Source of the DNA: Clostridium uliginosum
Lineage (GTDB): Bacteria; Bacillota; Clostridia; Clostridiales; Clostridiaceae
Direction of reading: 5' to 3'
NCBI RefSeq assembly: GCF_900112485.1
Contig: NZ_FOMG01000010.1
Coordinates: forward strand, 1-64,000
Length of the DNA stretch: 64,000 nt
This document shows, piece after piece, positions 1 through 7,750 of the stretch. Both the position numbers and the translations under genes were made by a program. The notes beneath the pieces were generated by a model. It had not been told where the DNA came from and searched no databases. It saw nothing but the letters and a program-made list of their open reading frames with translations. How positions within the stretch are numbered: position 1 is the stretch's first letter; each line of letters starts with the position of its first letter.

Positions 1-20
1 AATAGGTCGAGGGCTTGACC
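1..20 (+). rRNA. 23S rRNA, 3' end only
   Basis: The first 20 bases match the conserved 3' end of bacterial 23S rRNA (AATAGGTCGAGGGCTTGACC), and 5S rRNA and tRNAs follow. Only this tail is in the window, so nothing can be said about the body of the gene. The exact mature 3' end is estimated. Confidence 0.8.
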
Positions 21-100
21 AATAATTAATTAAGTAAATATATACATTAGAGGAAACTCAAACTTATGTGCAATTTTGAAAGAACAATTCTTTCAATTAA

Positions 101-217
101 TCTGGTGATGATGGCGTAGAAGTAACACTCCTTTCCATTCCGAACAGGACAGTTAAGATCTACAGCGCTGAAGGTACTGCATGGGCGACTGTGTGGGAGA
201 CTAGGACATTGCCAGGT
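101..217 (+). rRNA. rrf: 5S ribosomal RNA
   Basis: This is the 5S rRNA of the large subunit, about 117 nt. It begins TCTGGTGATGATGGCG and ends near GACATTGCCAGGT, with the conserved central segment CATTCCGAACAGGACAG. It lies 80 nt after the 23S end and 3 nt before tRNA-Phe, so it is co-transcribed and released by processing. Ends are placed by pairing the terminal helix and may be off by a base or two. Confidence 0.93.
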
Positions 218-220
218 AAC

Positions 221-296
<76 letters not shown>

Positions 297-297
297 T

Positions 298-371
<74 letters not shown>

Positions 372-377
372 AAAAAA

Positions 378-407
378 CCTTGAAATTTATATTTCAAGGT
401 TTTTTTA
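378..407 (+). terminator. rRNA operon terminator
   Basis: A perfect 9-bp stem CCTTGAAAT/ATTTCAAGG around a 4-nt loop is followed directly by eight T. It starts 7 nt after tRNA-Cys and is a textbook intrinsic terminator. Confidence 0.92.
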
Positions 408-447
408 TTTGATTTAAAAGCAATCTTATTAAAAGATATATTAAATT

Positions 448-536
448 TATATCCACAAAAAAGTACATAACACACAAAGTTATCCCCAATATATATGTTA
501 TTTATGGGGATATAAATATTTATTGGGGATAACTTT
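448..536. repeat. Palindromic cluster of DnaA-box-like motifs
   Basis: A perfect 16-bp inverted repeat (476-491 and 521-536, arm AAAGTTATCCCCAATA) flanks a 29-nt spacer. Each arm contains TTATCCCCA, one base from the DnaA box TTATCCACA. A third related motif (TATCCCCATAAA on the minus strand, about 502-513) lies in the spacer, and TATATCCACAAAA is at about 448-460. A hairpin role cannot be excluded. No ORF covers 411-630. Confidence 0.5.
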
Positions 537-630
537 TTAATAAAAACATAACACGGTGAAATATTATAAAAAAAATAGAGAGTAGATCCCCTCTATTAGA
601 TTTATTATAATTATCGAATTATGTATGGTT

Positions 631-1578
631 TTAATTAAACATATCCTTTTTATATAAAACAAATGCAACTAAAATACATATTCCCAAAGTTAATCCCATA
701 ACAATTGAGAATGCATTTGGATTACCCTCAGATAATGGTAAATGTACATTCATACCAAATATTCCACTTATAATTGTAGGGATGGCCATAAGTATAGTGA
801 CTGAGGCAAGAACCTTCATTACTATATTTAAGTTGTTTGAAATAACAGAAGCAAAAAAGTCCATTGTACTAGCTAGTATGTTACTATAGATTTCAGTCAT
901 TTCTATCGCTTGTTTATTTTCAATAATTACATCTTCTAGCACATCTTTGTCATCTTGATATTTTTGCATTATCTCTAATTTTAACATTTTTTCTAAAGTT
1001 ATTTCATTAGCTTTTAAAGATGTAGAAAAGTAAACAAGAGATTTTTCTAATGAATGTAATTGTATGAGCTCTCTATTTTTCATTGATTTATGCAACCTTT
1101 TTTCTATCATTAAACTTTTTTTATCAATTTGCCTTAAATATAATAAATAATAGGTTGATATTCTATTTAATATTTGTAGTATGAACCTTGACTTTTTAAA
1201 TGTATAGAAGGATTTAATTTTACAATTTGCAAAGTCTGTTATTATTTTACTATTCTTAAGGCAAATAGTGATTAATTGTTTTTGGGTATGTATTATTGCT
1301 AATGGGTATGTATCATATGTTAATGAGTTATCTTCCATTTCAGTAAATGGTATATCCACAATAACTAACATAGCATCATCTTCAGTATCAATACGTGAAG
1401 TTTCTTCATCATCTAGTGGAGCTTTTAAAAAATCTAAAGATACTCCTGTTTTTTTAGATATTAATATTAATTCTTCATCTGATGGTGCAATTATATTTAT
1501 CCAAGAACCATTTTCAATAGTATCTATTACTTTTAAAGTTGGGTCAAATTCACTCGCACTTTTATAAATTTGAATCAA
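631..1578 (-). CDS. corA: CorA-family divalent metal ion transporter
   Basis: A 315-residue CorA-type channel for Mg2+ (possibly Co2+ or Ni2+) in the cytoplasmic membrane. It has a long soluble, helix-rich N-terminal domain. Two C-terminal membrane helices lie at about 255-274 and 290-308, and the selectivity signature G-M-N is at 275-277, followed by the usual short outer loop. The start is TTG at 1578, eight bases behind a strong GGGGGAGGTG SD; no ATG fits better. It stands alone, divergent from the next gene. Length and topology are typical of the pentameric CorA family. Substrate preference cannot be read from the sequence. Confidence 0.93.
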   Translation of the reverse strand: MIQIYKSASEFDPTLKVIDTIENGSWINIIAPSDEELILISKKTGVSLDFLKAPLDDEETSRIDTEDDAMLVIVDIPFTEMEDNSLTYDTYPLAIIHTQKQLITICLKNSKIITDFANCKIKSFYTFKKSRFILQILNRISTYYLLYLRQIDKKSLMIEKRLHKSMKNRELIQLHSLEKSLVYFSTSLKANEITLEKMLKLEIMQKYQDDKDVLEDVIIENKQAIEMTEIYSNILASTMDFFASVISNNLNIVMKVLASVTILMAIPTIISGIFGMNVHLPLSEGNPNAFSIVMGLTLGICILVAFVLYKKDMFN

Positions 1579-1842
1579 TTAAAACACCTCCCCCTATATT
1601 TCAATTCTTATTATACTATGATGAATTAGTTTGTAAATAACTTTACCCTATTAGAATAACTTTTAAAATATGAAAATCGTATTAAAACATAGTAAAGAGT
1701 AATATAAGTTTAAAATATAGGATTATTTTCAAAATTACCGTAAATATAACAAAATATAAGATAATATAAACATAGCTTTAAATTTAAAAGATTAGTATAA
1801 TCAAAATATTGTTTTAAATATAAATTATGGAGGAAGATATAA

Positions 1843-2346
1843 ATGCATAGAGAAGTAGTTGTAAGAAGAAAGGCACCTGTTATAGCAGGACTATTACTTA
1901 TTATTACGATGATGATATATTTACATAATGGAGTAGGTAATTTGCCATTAAATAATATGAGGGTTATTAAGCTAGTTAATGTTTTTATTATTGTTTCAAC
2001 TATTGGTATAATATTTTTTGGCATAATAAAATGTAAGGTATCATACAAATATTCAATAATCGCTAATAAACTTATTATTAATAAAATTTTTTCTAATCAA
2101 GAAACAAACTTAGAGAGTATTAATGTATCAGAAATAGTATATGTAGGTAAAACAGGTAAAAAAAATTACATATCTAAGGAATATATTGTTAAGAATAAAG
2201 GAAACCACTTGTGTGGATTAAGTAATACTAAAACTTTTTGTTGCATATATAAAAAGGAAGATCAATATTATAGATTTAATTTTAATCCAAGTGATCAATT
2301 AATAAGGAAATTAAACTTAAGCAATAAAATTGTACAAGCAAGTTAG
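1843..2346 (+). CDS. Small two-helix membrane protein, possible PH-like domain
   Basis: A 167-residue protein I do not recognise by name. A basic N-terminus (HREVVVRRK) precedes two membrane helices at about 11-30 and 41-62. A soluble tail follows that begins with a beta-rich stretch (YKYSIIANKLIINKIF). This order, two helices then a strand-rich cytoplasmic tail, is common in small proteins with a bacterial PH-like domain; that assignment is an inference. A GGAGGAAG SD sits 7 nt before the ATG. It is a single-gene unit that converges on the peptidase gene, with a shared hairpin terminator between them. Confidence 0.7.
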   Translation: MHREVVVRRKAPVIAGLLLIITMMIYLHNGVGNLPLNNMRVIKLVNVFIIVSTIGIIFFGIIKCKVSYKYSIIANKLIINKIFSNQETNLESINVSEIVYVGKTGKKNYISKEYIVKNKGNHLCGLSNTKTFCCIYKKEDQYYRFNFNPSDQLIRKLNLSNKIVQAS

Positions 2347-2386
2347 AACTTGTTTCCAAAATACGTAATAGATTTAATATCATAAT

Positions 2387-2428
2387 AAAAGTCTATCAAA
2401 AGAAAATCTTTTGATAGACTTTTATTAT
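2387..2428. terminator. Bidirectional terminator between convergent genes
   Basis: A perfect 16-bp stem (AAAAGTCTATCAAAAG, 2387-2402, pairing with 2408-2423) has a 5-nt loop and T-rich sequence on both strands. It overlaps the last codon of the minus-strand peptidase gene by a few bases and should stop transcription from both sides. Confidence 0.85.
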
Positions 2429-3582
2429 TTTATAAAGTTAAAAAATTCTGTTTTAACTTCACTAAGCAATGTTTTGTTTTCTATTAAATCTATACCAGTT
2501 GAAACAAGAGCTAATGCAGCTATTTTACATTGCTTAAATGCAAACGATGATAAGGTAGCCTTAGCAAAGTCTTTAGTGCCATAGAGCGTACTAGAATCAT
2601 TTACTATGGATATATATGGGTGAATACATGGAACTTTGTGACTAACAGTACCTAAGCTTAAACCTGCATAGATATCACGAGGGGTACCAATTTCAATTAT
2701 TCCATTTTCTTTTAAGTTGTGACTAAATAATCTATTTAAAGTTCTATTAGTTATTAATTCTTGATTTGGAGGCTCATATAGTGAAATTGTATTTTCTATT
2801 CCTGTTAAATCAGATACATATTGAGCAATTTTTCTGAGCTTATTATCAGCCCATTCTGCAGTTTTAGAATCTTTACTTCTAATATAGAATTTAGCTTCAA
2901 CTTTTGATGGCAATAATAAAGGAGTATATCCTCCTTTAGATAGAATAGAGTTTATTTCTAAATTTTTTGGAAAACCCTTTGTAAGAGAATTTAATATATT
3001 AAAATTTAATAAGACGGCATCTAAAGCAGTATAAGCATTTTTATTTAGAAAACTTAATCCATCTATACCTTTATATTCTATGTTTAGTGGAATTATTGCC
3101 GAAGAAGAGCCACTTTCACTGGTTAATATATCGGGATGAGCAACCATAACTACATCTATATCATCAAAGGCACCTTGCTTAGTCATAATTGCTTTAGTTC
3201 CACCTAAATATTCACCAGGACATCCTATGACTACAACTGAACCACTAAGCTTGTCAATAACATTGCCTAAAGATAGCGCAGCAGCAACAGATATAGTGCT
3301 TAACAGGTTATGTCCTGTAATGTGTCCAGAACCTTCTATAGCGTCATATTCGCATAAATAGCATATTTTAGGATGTCCACTGCCTTTTTCACAAATAAAT
3401 GAATTAGGAATATCTAAAAAGTTTCTACATACATTAAATCCATACTTTTCTAATAAGTCACAAATATATTTGGAACATTTAAATTCATTATAACTTTTTT
3501 CAGGATTATTATATAAGTAATTACATAAATCTTTAAGATCTTGATCACAAGTAGATAAAAATGAATTTATTTCTTCTTTCAT
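2425..3582 (-). CDS. M20-family amidohydrolase-like protein with degenerate metal site
   Basis: A 385-residue protein of the M20 metallopeptidase/aminoacylase family, closest in style to the AbgB/amidohydrolase (M20D) branch. Family landmarks are visible: YD at 79-80, GH..GHN at 86-92, the P-x-E segment at 122-125, AHP at 148-150 and IHPY at 320-323. Key positions differ from active relatives. The Cys of the usual GHACGHN is Thr89, the second Glu of PAEE is Tyr125, and the lid-domain GKAAHAA segment has no His (171-178). Two of the expected metal ligands are therefore replaced. It may bind metal weakly, use another chemistry, or act as a non-catalytic paralogue. ATG start with a GGGGAGGA SD; monocistronic. 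Confidence 0.8.
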   Translation of the reverse strand: MKEEINSFLSTCDQDLKDLCNYLYNNPEKSYNEFKCSKYICDLLEKYGFNVCRNFLDIPNSFICEKGSGHPKICYLCEYDAIEGSGHITGHNLLSTISVAAALSLGNVIDKLSGSVVVIGCPGEYLGGTKAIMTKQGAFDDIDVVMVAHPDILTSESGSSSAIIPLNIEYKGIDGLSFLNKNAYTALDAVLLNFNILNSLTKGFPKNLEINSILSKGGYTPLLLPSKVEAKFYIRSKDSKTAEWADNKLRKIAQYVSDLTGIENTISLYEPPNQELITNRTLNRLFSHNLKENGIIEIGTPRDIYAGLSLGTVSHKVPCIHPYISIVNDSSTLYGTKDFAKATLSSFAFKQCKIAALALVSTGIDLIENKTLLSEVKTEFFNFIK

Positions 3583-3616
3583 AAATTAATCCTCCCCAGT
3601 GTTATTTAATGTGCCT

Positions 3617-3650
3617 AATATTATTTTTGCCAATAAGTAAAAATAATATT
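3617..3650. other. 12-bp AT-rich hairpin upstream of the M20 gene
   Basis: AATATTATTTTT (3617-3628) and its exact complement (3639-3650) flank a 10-nt loop. It lies in the 177-nt gap between the divergent M20 and gin genes. It could be part of a promoter or an operator. No clear T-run follows on the plus strand. Confidence 0.4.
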
Positions 3651-3759
3651 TGTATTATTAAAATTAAAAAAATAAATATAAATTCACTTAGATTAAAAAC
3701 TTATATATAGGTAATAATTAAAATTAGAGGGAAGAAAAATAAAGAGAGGGGAAATAAAA

Positions 3760-3927
3760 TTGATAAATAGAGAATGTTTTTTATGTAGTAAAACAAAACA
3801 TAATGGTATAATATTAAACGGAGAAAAAATTTGCAAAACATGTGAAGAGGAAATTGTAAATCTTACAAATAATAATCCTAAATATGATTATTATAGAGAA
3901 AAAATAAAAACCATTTTATTTAAATAA
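3760..3927 (+). CDS. csfB: Gin/CsfB-type anti-sigma-G zinc protein
   Basis: A 55-residue protein, start to stop, with two CxxC knuckles: CFLC near residues 5-8 and CKTC near 27-30. This is the layout of the Gin (CsfB) family, a zinc protein that holds sigma-G inactive in the forespore until engulfment is complete. Bacillus carries csfB just upstream of tmk, and here tmk is the next gene, which supports the call. The start is TTG at 3760 behind GAGAGGGG (8-nt spacing). A 24-nt perfect palindrome (3910-3933) overlaps the stop codon and may act as a terminator. Confidence 0.82.
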   Translation: MINRECFLCSKTKHNGIILNGEKICKTCEEEIVNLTNNNPKYDYYREKIKTILFK

Positions 3928-4197
3928 AATGGTATACAAATATAGATGTACCATAAAGAAAAAATATTATTAATATTGAAATTTTTATTATGATTTATGA
4001 GATGTGTTTATTATAGCTATATTTTAATGTATAGCTATTTTTTATTATTAAAAGTTATATATTTTAAATATATATATGTTTTAATTAACAATTTACAATG
4101 TAGCATAAATTCTCTTAGGAATTTTTTAATAGTTTAGTAATTCAAATGTATAAACTTAATTAGAATTTATATACAATAAAAATGGGGGAAGTTTATT
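3928..4197. other. AT-rich gap before tmk, no gene seen
   Basis: These 270 nt are very AT-rich, with stop codons in all frames on both strands. I found no RNA gene and no clear promoter that I would defend. The only feature is the palindrome at its left edge, at the gin stop codon. Confidence 0.5.
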
Positions 4198-4875
4198 ATG
4201 AAAAAAGGTAAGTTAATTATAATAGAAAGTGGTTCAGATGCTTCAGGAAAAGCAACTCAAGCACAAAGATTATATGAAAGATTATTACAAGAAGGGTATA
4301 ATGTAAAAAAAATAACCTATCCTAATTATGAAAGTCCCGCATGTATGCCTGTGAAAATGTATTTAAATGGAGAATTTGGGAAAAATCCTGAAGATGTAAA
4401 TGCTTATGTAGCATCAACTTTTTATGCTATTGATAGATTTGCTTCATATAAGATTGAATGGGAAGAGTTTTATAAAGACGGGGGCATAATTATAGCAGAT
4501 AGATATACAACATCTAATATGGTTCATCAAGCAGTTAAGATGGAGGATGATGAAAAGGCAAAATATTTAGATTGGTTATATGAATTAGAATTCAACTTAT
4601 ATAAATTACCTATTCCAGATTGTGTAGTATTTCTTGATGTGCCACCAGAAATAAGTCAAAAACTTATGAAAGATAGAGTTAATAAATTTACAGGAGAAAA
4701 AGAAAAAGATATACATGAGAGTAATAAGCAATATTTAATAAATTCTTATAATAACTCTTTAAAAATAGCAGAGAAATATAATTGGAATAAAATAAAATGT
4801 AATTTTGGAAATGATTTAAAAAGTATAGAAGAAATTCACAACGAAATTTATAATAAGGTAAAAGAATACATTTAG
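4198..4875 (+). CDS. tmk: Thymidylate kinase
   Basis: A 225-residue dTMP kinase, making dTDP from dTMP and ATP in the cytoplasm for DNA synthesis. The P-loop is at 12-19 and the DRY nucleoside-binding motif at 101-103. The P-loop reads GSDASGKAT: the residue after the Lys is Ala instead of the usual Ser/Thr, though a Thr follows. The rest of the fold looks complete, including a charged lid near FTGEKEKD. ATG start behind a GGGGGAAG SD. It sits with darA, holB and ricT, as in Bacillus. Neither yaaO nor yaaR homologues are present here. Confidence 0.93.
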   Translation: MKKGKLIIIESGSDASGKATQAQRLYERLLQEGYNVKKITYPNYESPACMPVKMYLNGEFGKNPEDVNAYVASTFYAIDRFASYKIEWEEFYKDGGIIIADRYTTSNMVHQAVKMEDDEKAKYLDWLYELEFNLYKLPIPDCVVFLDVPPEISQKLMKDRVNKFTGEKEKDIHESNKQYLINSYNNSLKIAEKYNWNKIKCNFGNDLKSIEEIHNEIYNKVKEYI

Positions 4876-5008
4876 TTTAAATTTAACGTAAAAAATAAAA
4901 ATGAAGTGAATGGATTGCTAAGATAAATATTATTTAGATATAAAAATAATTACATATTTATGTTAAAATAATATATATTAGAGTATATTATTTTAGGGGT
5001 GACGAATA

Positions 5009-5341
5009 ATGAAATTAGTTATTGCTATTGTTCAAGACGAAGATGCTTCAGATGTATTAGATTCTTTAATGGATAAAGATTTTAGAGTTACAAAGCTTGC
5101 TACTACGGGTGGTTTTTTAAAATCAGGAAATACAACATTAATGGTTGGAGTTGAAGAAGATAAGCTCGAAATAGTTATAGATATTATTAAAGATGTATGT
5201 AAGAGAAGAAAAGAGATAGTAGTATCACCAACACCTTTAACAGGTAATGATGGTGGCTATATTCAACAATGTCCTATTCAAATTAATGTAGGCGGAGCCA
5301 CTGTTTTTGTAGTGGATGTTGATAAATTTATAAAGATATAA
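5009..5341 (+). CDS. darA: Cyclic di-AMP receptor DarA/PstA
   Basis: A 110-residue PII-like protein (YaaQ/DarA/PstA family) that forms trimers and binds c-di-AMP. The N-terminus MKLVIAIVQDEDA and the T-loop-like TTGGFLKSGNTTLMVGVE match the family, as does the length. Its downstream target is not known from sequence. SD AGGGGTGA precedes the ATG. It lies 14 nt before holB and is probably co-transcribed with holB and ricT. The c-di-AMP synthase gene disA is about 11 kb away in this window. Confidence 0.92.
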   Translation: MKLVIAIVQDEDASDVLDSLMDKDFRVTKLATTGGFLKSGNTTLMVGVEEDKLEIVIDIIKDVCKRRKEIVVSPTPLTGNDGGYIQQCPIQINVGGATVFVVDVDKFIKI

Positions 5342-5355
5342 GGAGAGTTTAGGCA

Positions 5356-6288
5356 TTGAGAGAAATCATTGGACATAAAAAAATCATTAATGGATTTAAT
5401 AAAAGAAAGATAAATGATGCTTTTTCTCATGCTAATTTAATAATTGGTGATGATGGAATTGGCAAAGATATAGTAGCAAAATGTCTAGCTAAAGACATTT
5501 TAGATGTAAAGGGTGACAGAGAATATGTAGATATTATAAATTATTATCCTTCTTCTAATTCTTTTGGTGTAGATGAGATAAGAAACATTATAGAGGAAGT
5601 TAGTAAGAAGCCTTATGAAGGAGATAAAAAAGTCTTAATACTACATAAATGTGATAAGTTCACAATACAAGCACAAAATGCATTATTAAAAACAATTGAA
5701 GAGCCACCAATAGGAGTGTTTTTAATATTATTGAGTGAATCGTTAGAACTTATTTTAGATACTATAAAGTCACGTTGTCAACTATATAGACTAACACCAT
5801 TATCTAAAGAAGAAATATTGATATACATAGAATATAAATATCCTAATTTAAATATAGAGAATAAGAAAGCTGCATTAGCTTATAGTGCAGGCATACCTGG
5901 TAGAGTGGATAAATTTATAAAAAACGATAAATTGAGAAATTTAAGAGACTTAATAATGGAGCTATTAAAAGATATAGTAAATAAAAAAGAAAATTTTGTA
6001 TTAAAATATAAACAATCATTAAACTTTTCAAAAGAAAATCAAGAAGATTTATTAAATATATTAATTTCATATATAAGAGATATTATGTTCTTAAAGGAAT
6101 TAAATACTAATGATTTAATTGTAAATTTTGATCAATTAGAGGGACTAAAGGATATCTCACTAGGAATGTCTTATAAAAAGCTTAATTGTATGTTAGAATA
6201 CATAAAGGAAGCTAGGGTTAATTTAAATAGTAATACAAATTATTCAATGACCATAACTGTATTGCTTATGGGATTTGCGGAGGTATAA
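5356..6288 (+). CDS. holB: DNA polymerase III delta' subunit
   Basis: A 310-residue clamp-loader subunit that helps load the sliding clamp at the replication fork. The SRC motif is at 139-141 and NALLKTIEEPP at 108-118, both typical of clamp-loader AAA+ proteins. The Walker-A-like segment GDDGIGKD (31-38) lacks the final Ser/Thr, as expected, since delta' does not hydrolyse ATP. The start is TTG at 5356 with SD AGGAG 10 nt upstream. The stop is 3 nt before ricT. Confidence 0.9.
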   Translation: MREIIGHKKIINGFNKRKINDAFSHANLIIGDDGIGKDIVAKCLAKDILDVKGDREYVDIINYYPSSNSFGVDEIRNIIEEVSKKPYEGDKKVLILHKCDKFTIQAQNALLKTIEEPPIGVFLILLSESLELILDTIKSRCQLYRLTPLSKEEILIYIEYKYPNLNIENKKAALAYSAGIPGRVDKFIKNDKLRNLRDLIMELLKDIVNKKENFVLKYKQSLNFSKENQEDLLNILISYIRDIMFLKELNTNDLIVNFDQLEGLKDISLGMSYKKLNCMLEYIKEARVNLNSNTNYSMTITVLLMGFAEV

Positions 6289-6291
6289 TTT

Positions 6292-7200
6292 ATGATAAAA
6301 GTTATTGGCGTGAGGTTTAAAAAAGCAGGTAAAATTTATTATTTTGATCCTGTAGACTTTGCTGTTAAAAAAGAAGACTATGTAATAGTTGAGACTGCTA
6401 GGGGCATAGAATTTGGTGAATGTGTTATAGGAATTAAAGAAATAAAAGATGAAGATATAGTATCACCATTAAAGGTGGTTATAAGAATAGCAGATGAAAA
6501 GGATATTCAAAAGCATAAGGAAAACAAGAGTAAGGAACAAGATGCATTAGATATATGTTTAAGTAAAATACAAGAACATAATCTTAAGATGAAATTAATA
6601 GATGTAGAATATACATTTGATAATCATAAAGTTATTTTCTATTTTACAGCTGATGGAAGAGTTGATTTTAGAGAATTAGTTAAAGATTTAGCAACTATTT
6701 TTAAGACTAGAATAGAATTAAGACAAATCGGTGTTAGAGATGAAGCTAAGATGATAGGTGGATTAGGTCCATGTGGAAGATCTATGTGTTGTTCAACTTT
6801 TTTAGGGGATTTCGCATCAGTATCCATTAAAATGGCAAAAGAACAAAATCTTTCATTAAATCCAACTAAAATATCTGGAATATGTGGACGATTAATGTGC
6901 TGTTTGAATTATGAGCAAAGCACATATGAGAATATAAGAAAGAGACTTCCAAAAGTAGGATCAATAGTTAAGACTATAGATGGAACAGGAGAAGTTATAG
7001 GGAATTTAACAGTTAAAGAGAGTGTAAAAGTAAAGTTAAAACGTGGAGACGAAGAAGTAGTAGATTTATATAAGATTGAAGATATAGAGTTAGTTTCTGG
7101 AAGCTATGAAGATACAGTTGATGATTCTGATATAAAATTGGAAATTGAATCAGAAGAAGATAAGAAATTAATAAAAGAATTAATAAAAGAAGAAAAATAA
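6292..7200 (+). CDS. ricT: PSP1-domain protein RicT (YaaT)
   Basis: A 302-residue PSP1-domain protein. In Bacillus, RicT (YaaT) joins RicA and RicF in a complex that carries Fe-S clusters and directs mRNA maturation by RNase Y; it also affects sporulation and competence. The conserved block ELRQIGVRDEAKMIGG is at 142-157, and the Cys cluster C161, C166, C167, C198, C203, C204 matches the proposed cluster ligands. The acidic C-terminus (KLEIESEEDKK) is probably disordered. The ATG lies 3 nt after the holB stop, behind a GGAGGTA SD inside holB. The RicA and RicF genes are not in this window. Confidence 0.92.
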   Translation: MIKVIGVRFKKAGKIYYFDPVDFAVKKEDYVIVETARGIEFGECVIGIKEIKDEDIVSPLKVVIRIADEKDIQKHKENKSKEQDALDICLSKIQEHNLKMKLIDVEYTFDNHKVIFYFTADGRVDFRELVKDLATIFKTRIELRQIGVRDEAKMIGGLGPCGRSMCCSTFLGDFASVSIKMAKEQNLSLNPTKISGICGRLMCCLNYEQSTYENIRKRLPKVGSIVKTIDGTGEVIGNLTVKESVKVKLKRGDEEVVDLYKIEDIELVSGSYEDTVDDSDIKLEIESEEDKKLIKELIKEEK

Positions 7201-7330
7201 AGAAAATTATAAATAAATCAACTAATAATTTGCAATGTAACACTTTTATAATAAAATACTTTTAAAAGATTAAAATACATGATAGAATGTAAATGGTTAA
7301 TTATCATATAGTTATAGGAGGTGTTTTTAA

Positions 7331-7501
7331 ATGGCATTTGTAATTAATGATTCATGCGTTAATTGTGGAGCATGTGCTGGAGAATGTCCAGTTGATGCTA
7401 TAAGTCAAGGAGATACACAATTCGTTATTGATGCAGATACTTGTATTGATTGTGGAAACTGTGCTAATGTTTGCCCAGTTGGTGCTCCAGTTCAAGAATA
7501 A
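7331..7501 (+). CDS. 2x[4Fe-4S] clostridial ferredoxin
   Basis: A 56-residue ferredoxin that is the low-potential electron carrier for pyruvate oxidation and hydrogen production in clostridia. Two CxxCxxCxxxCP motifs are present, one near residues 9-20 (CVNCGACAGECP) and one near 38-49 (CIDCGNCANVCP), each binding one [4Fe-4S] cluster. Sequence and length are very close to the classic ferredoxins of C. butyricum and C. pasteurianum. SD AGGAGGTG; monocistronic, with a strong terminator 3 nt after the stop. Confidence 0.97.
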   Translation: MAFVINDSCVNCGACAGECPVDAISQGDTQFVIDADTCIDCGNCANVCPVGAPVQE

Positions 7502-7503
7502 TA

Positions 7504-7533
7504 AAAAAAGATCGTCTAAGGACGATCTTTTTT
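7504..7533 (+). terminator. Ferredoxin gene terminator
   Basis: AAAAAAGATCGTC (7504-7516) and GACGATCTTTTTT (7521-7533) form a 13-bp stem around a 4-nt loop, with a T-run. It starts 3 nt after the ferredoxin stop codon. Confidence 0.93.
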
Positions 7534-7559
7534 ATTTTGCTTAAAATTATATTAATGAT

Positions 7560-7714
7560 AAGGCATATTAAAATAAATAATAAGTCAGTATGTTAGTCTA
7601 TTTTGTGTCATAAGGAAGCTCGACTCGTATACACTCGCGAGTAAGTGATTCACATAAAATAATAGTCTAATAAGGGATGTATATTGACTAGTTATCTTTT
7701 TGAAGATGCCTAAA
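7560..7714. repeat. Long-hairpin intergenic element, copy A
   Basis: About 155 nt with imperfect terminal inverted repeats. The left end reads AAGGCAT then AATAAATAATAAGTCA; the right end reads TGACTAGTTAT then GATGCCTAAAA. Inner arms (TTAGTCTATTTT with AAAATAATAGTCTAA) extend the pairing almost to a central CTCGACTCG...CGCGAGT segment. The ends match a second element at 23724-23887, but the cores differ. There is no ORF inside. It looks like a mobile or structural intergenic repeat of the MITE type. It also fills the convergent gap after ferredoxin. Confidence 0.65.
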
Positions 7715-7750
7715 AGAATTCATTATATAAAATTAGGCATATGCTTAATT

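Noticed and set aside
1268..1567. Antisense open frame over corA
   Set aside because: Low-complexity Ser/Ile shadow with no SD; corA on the other strand is clear.
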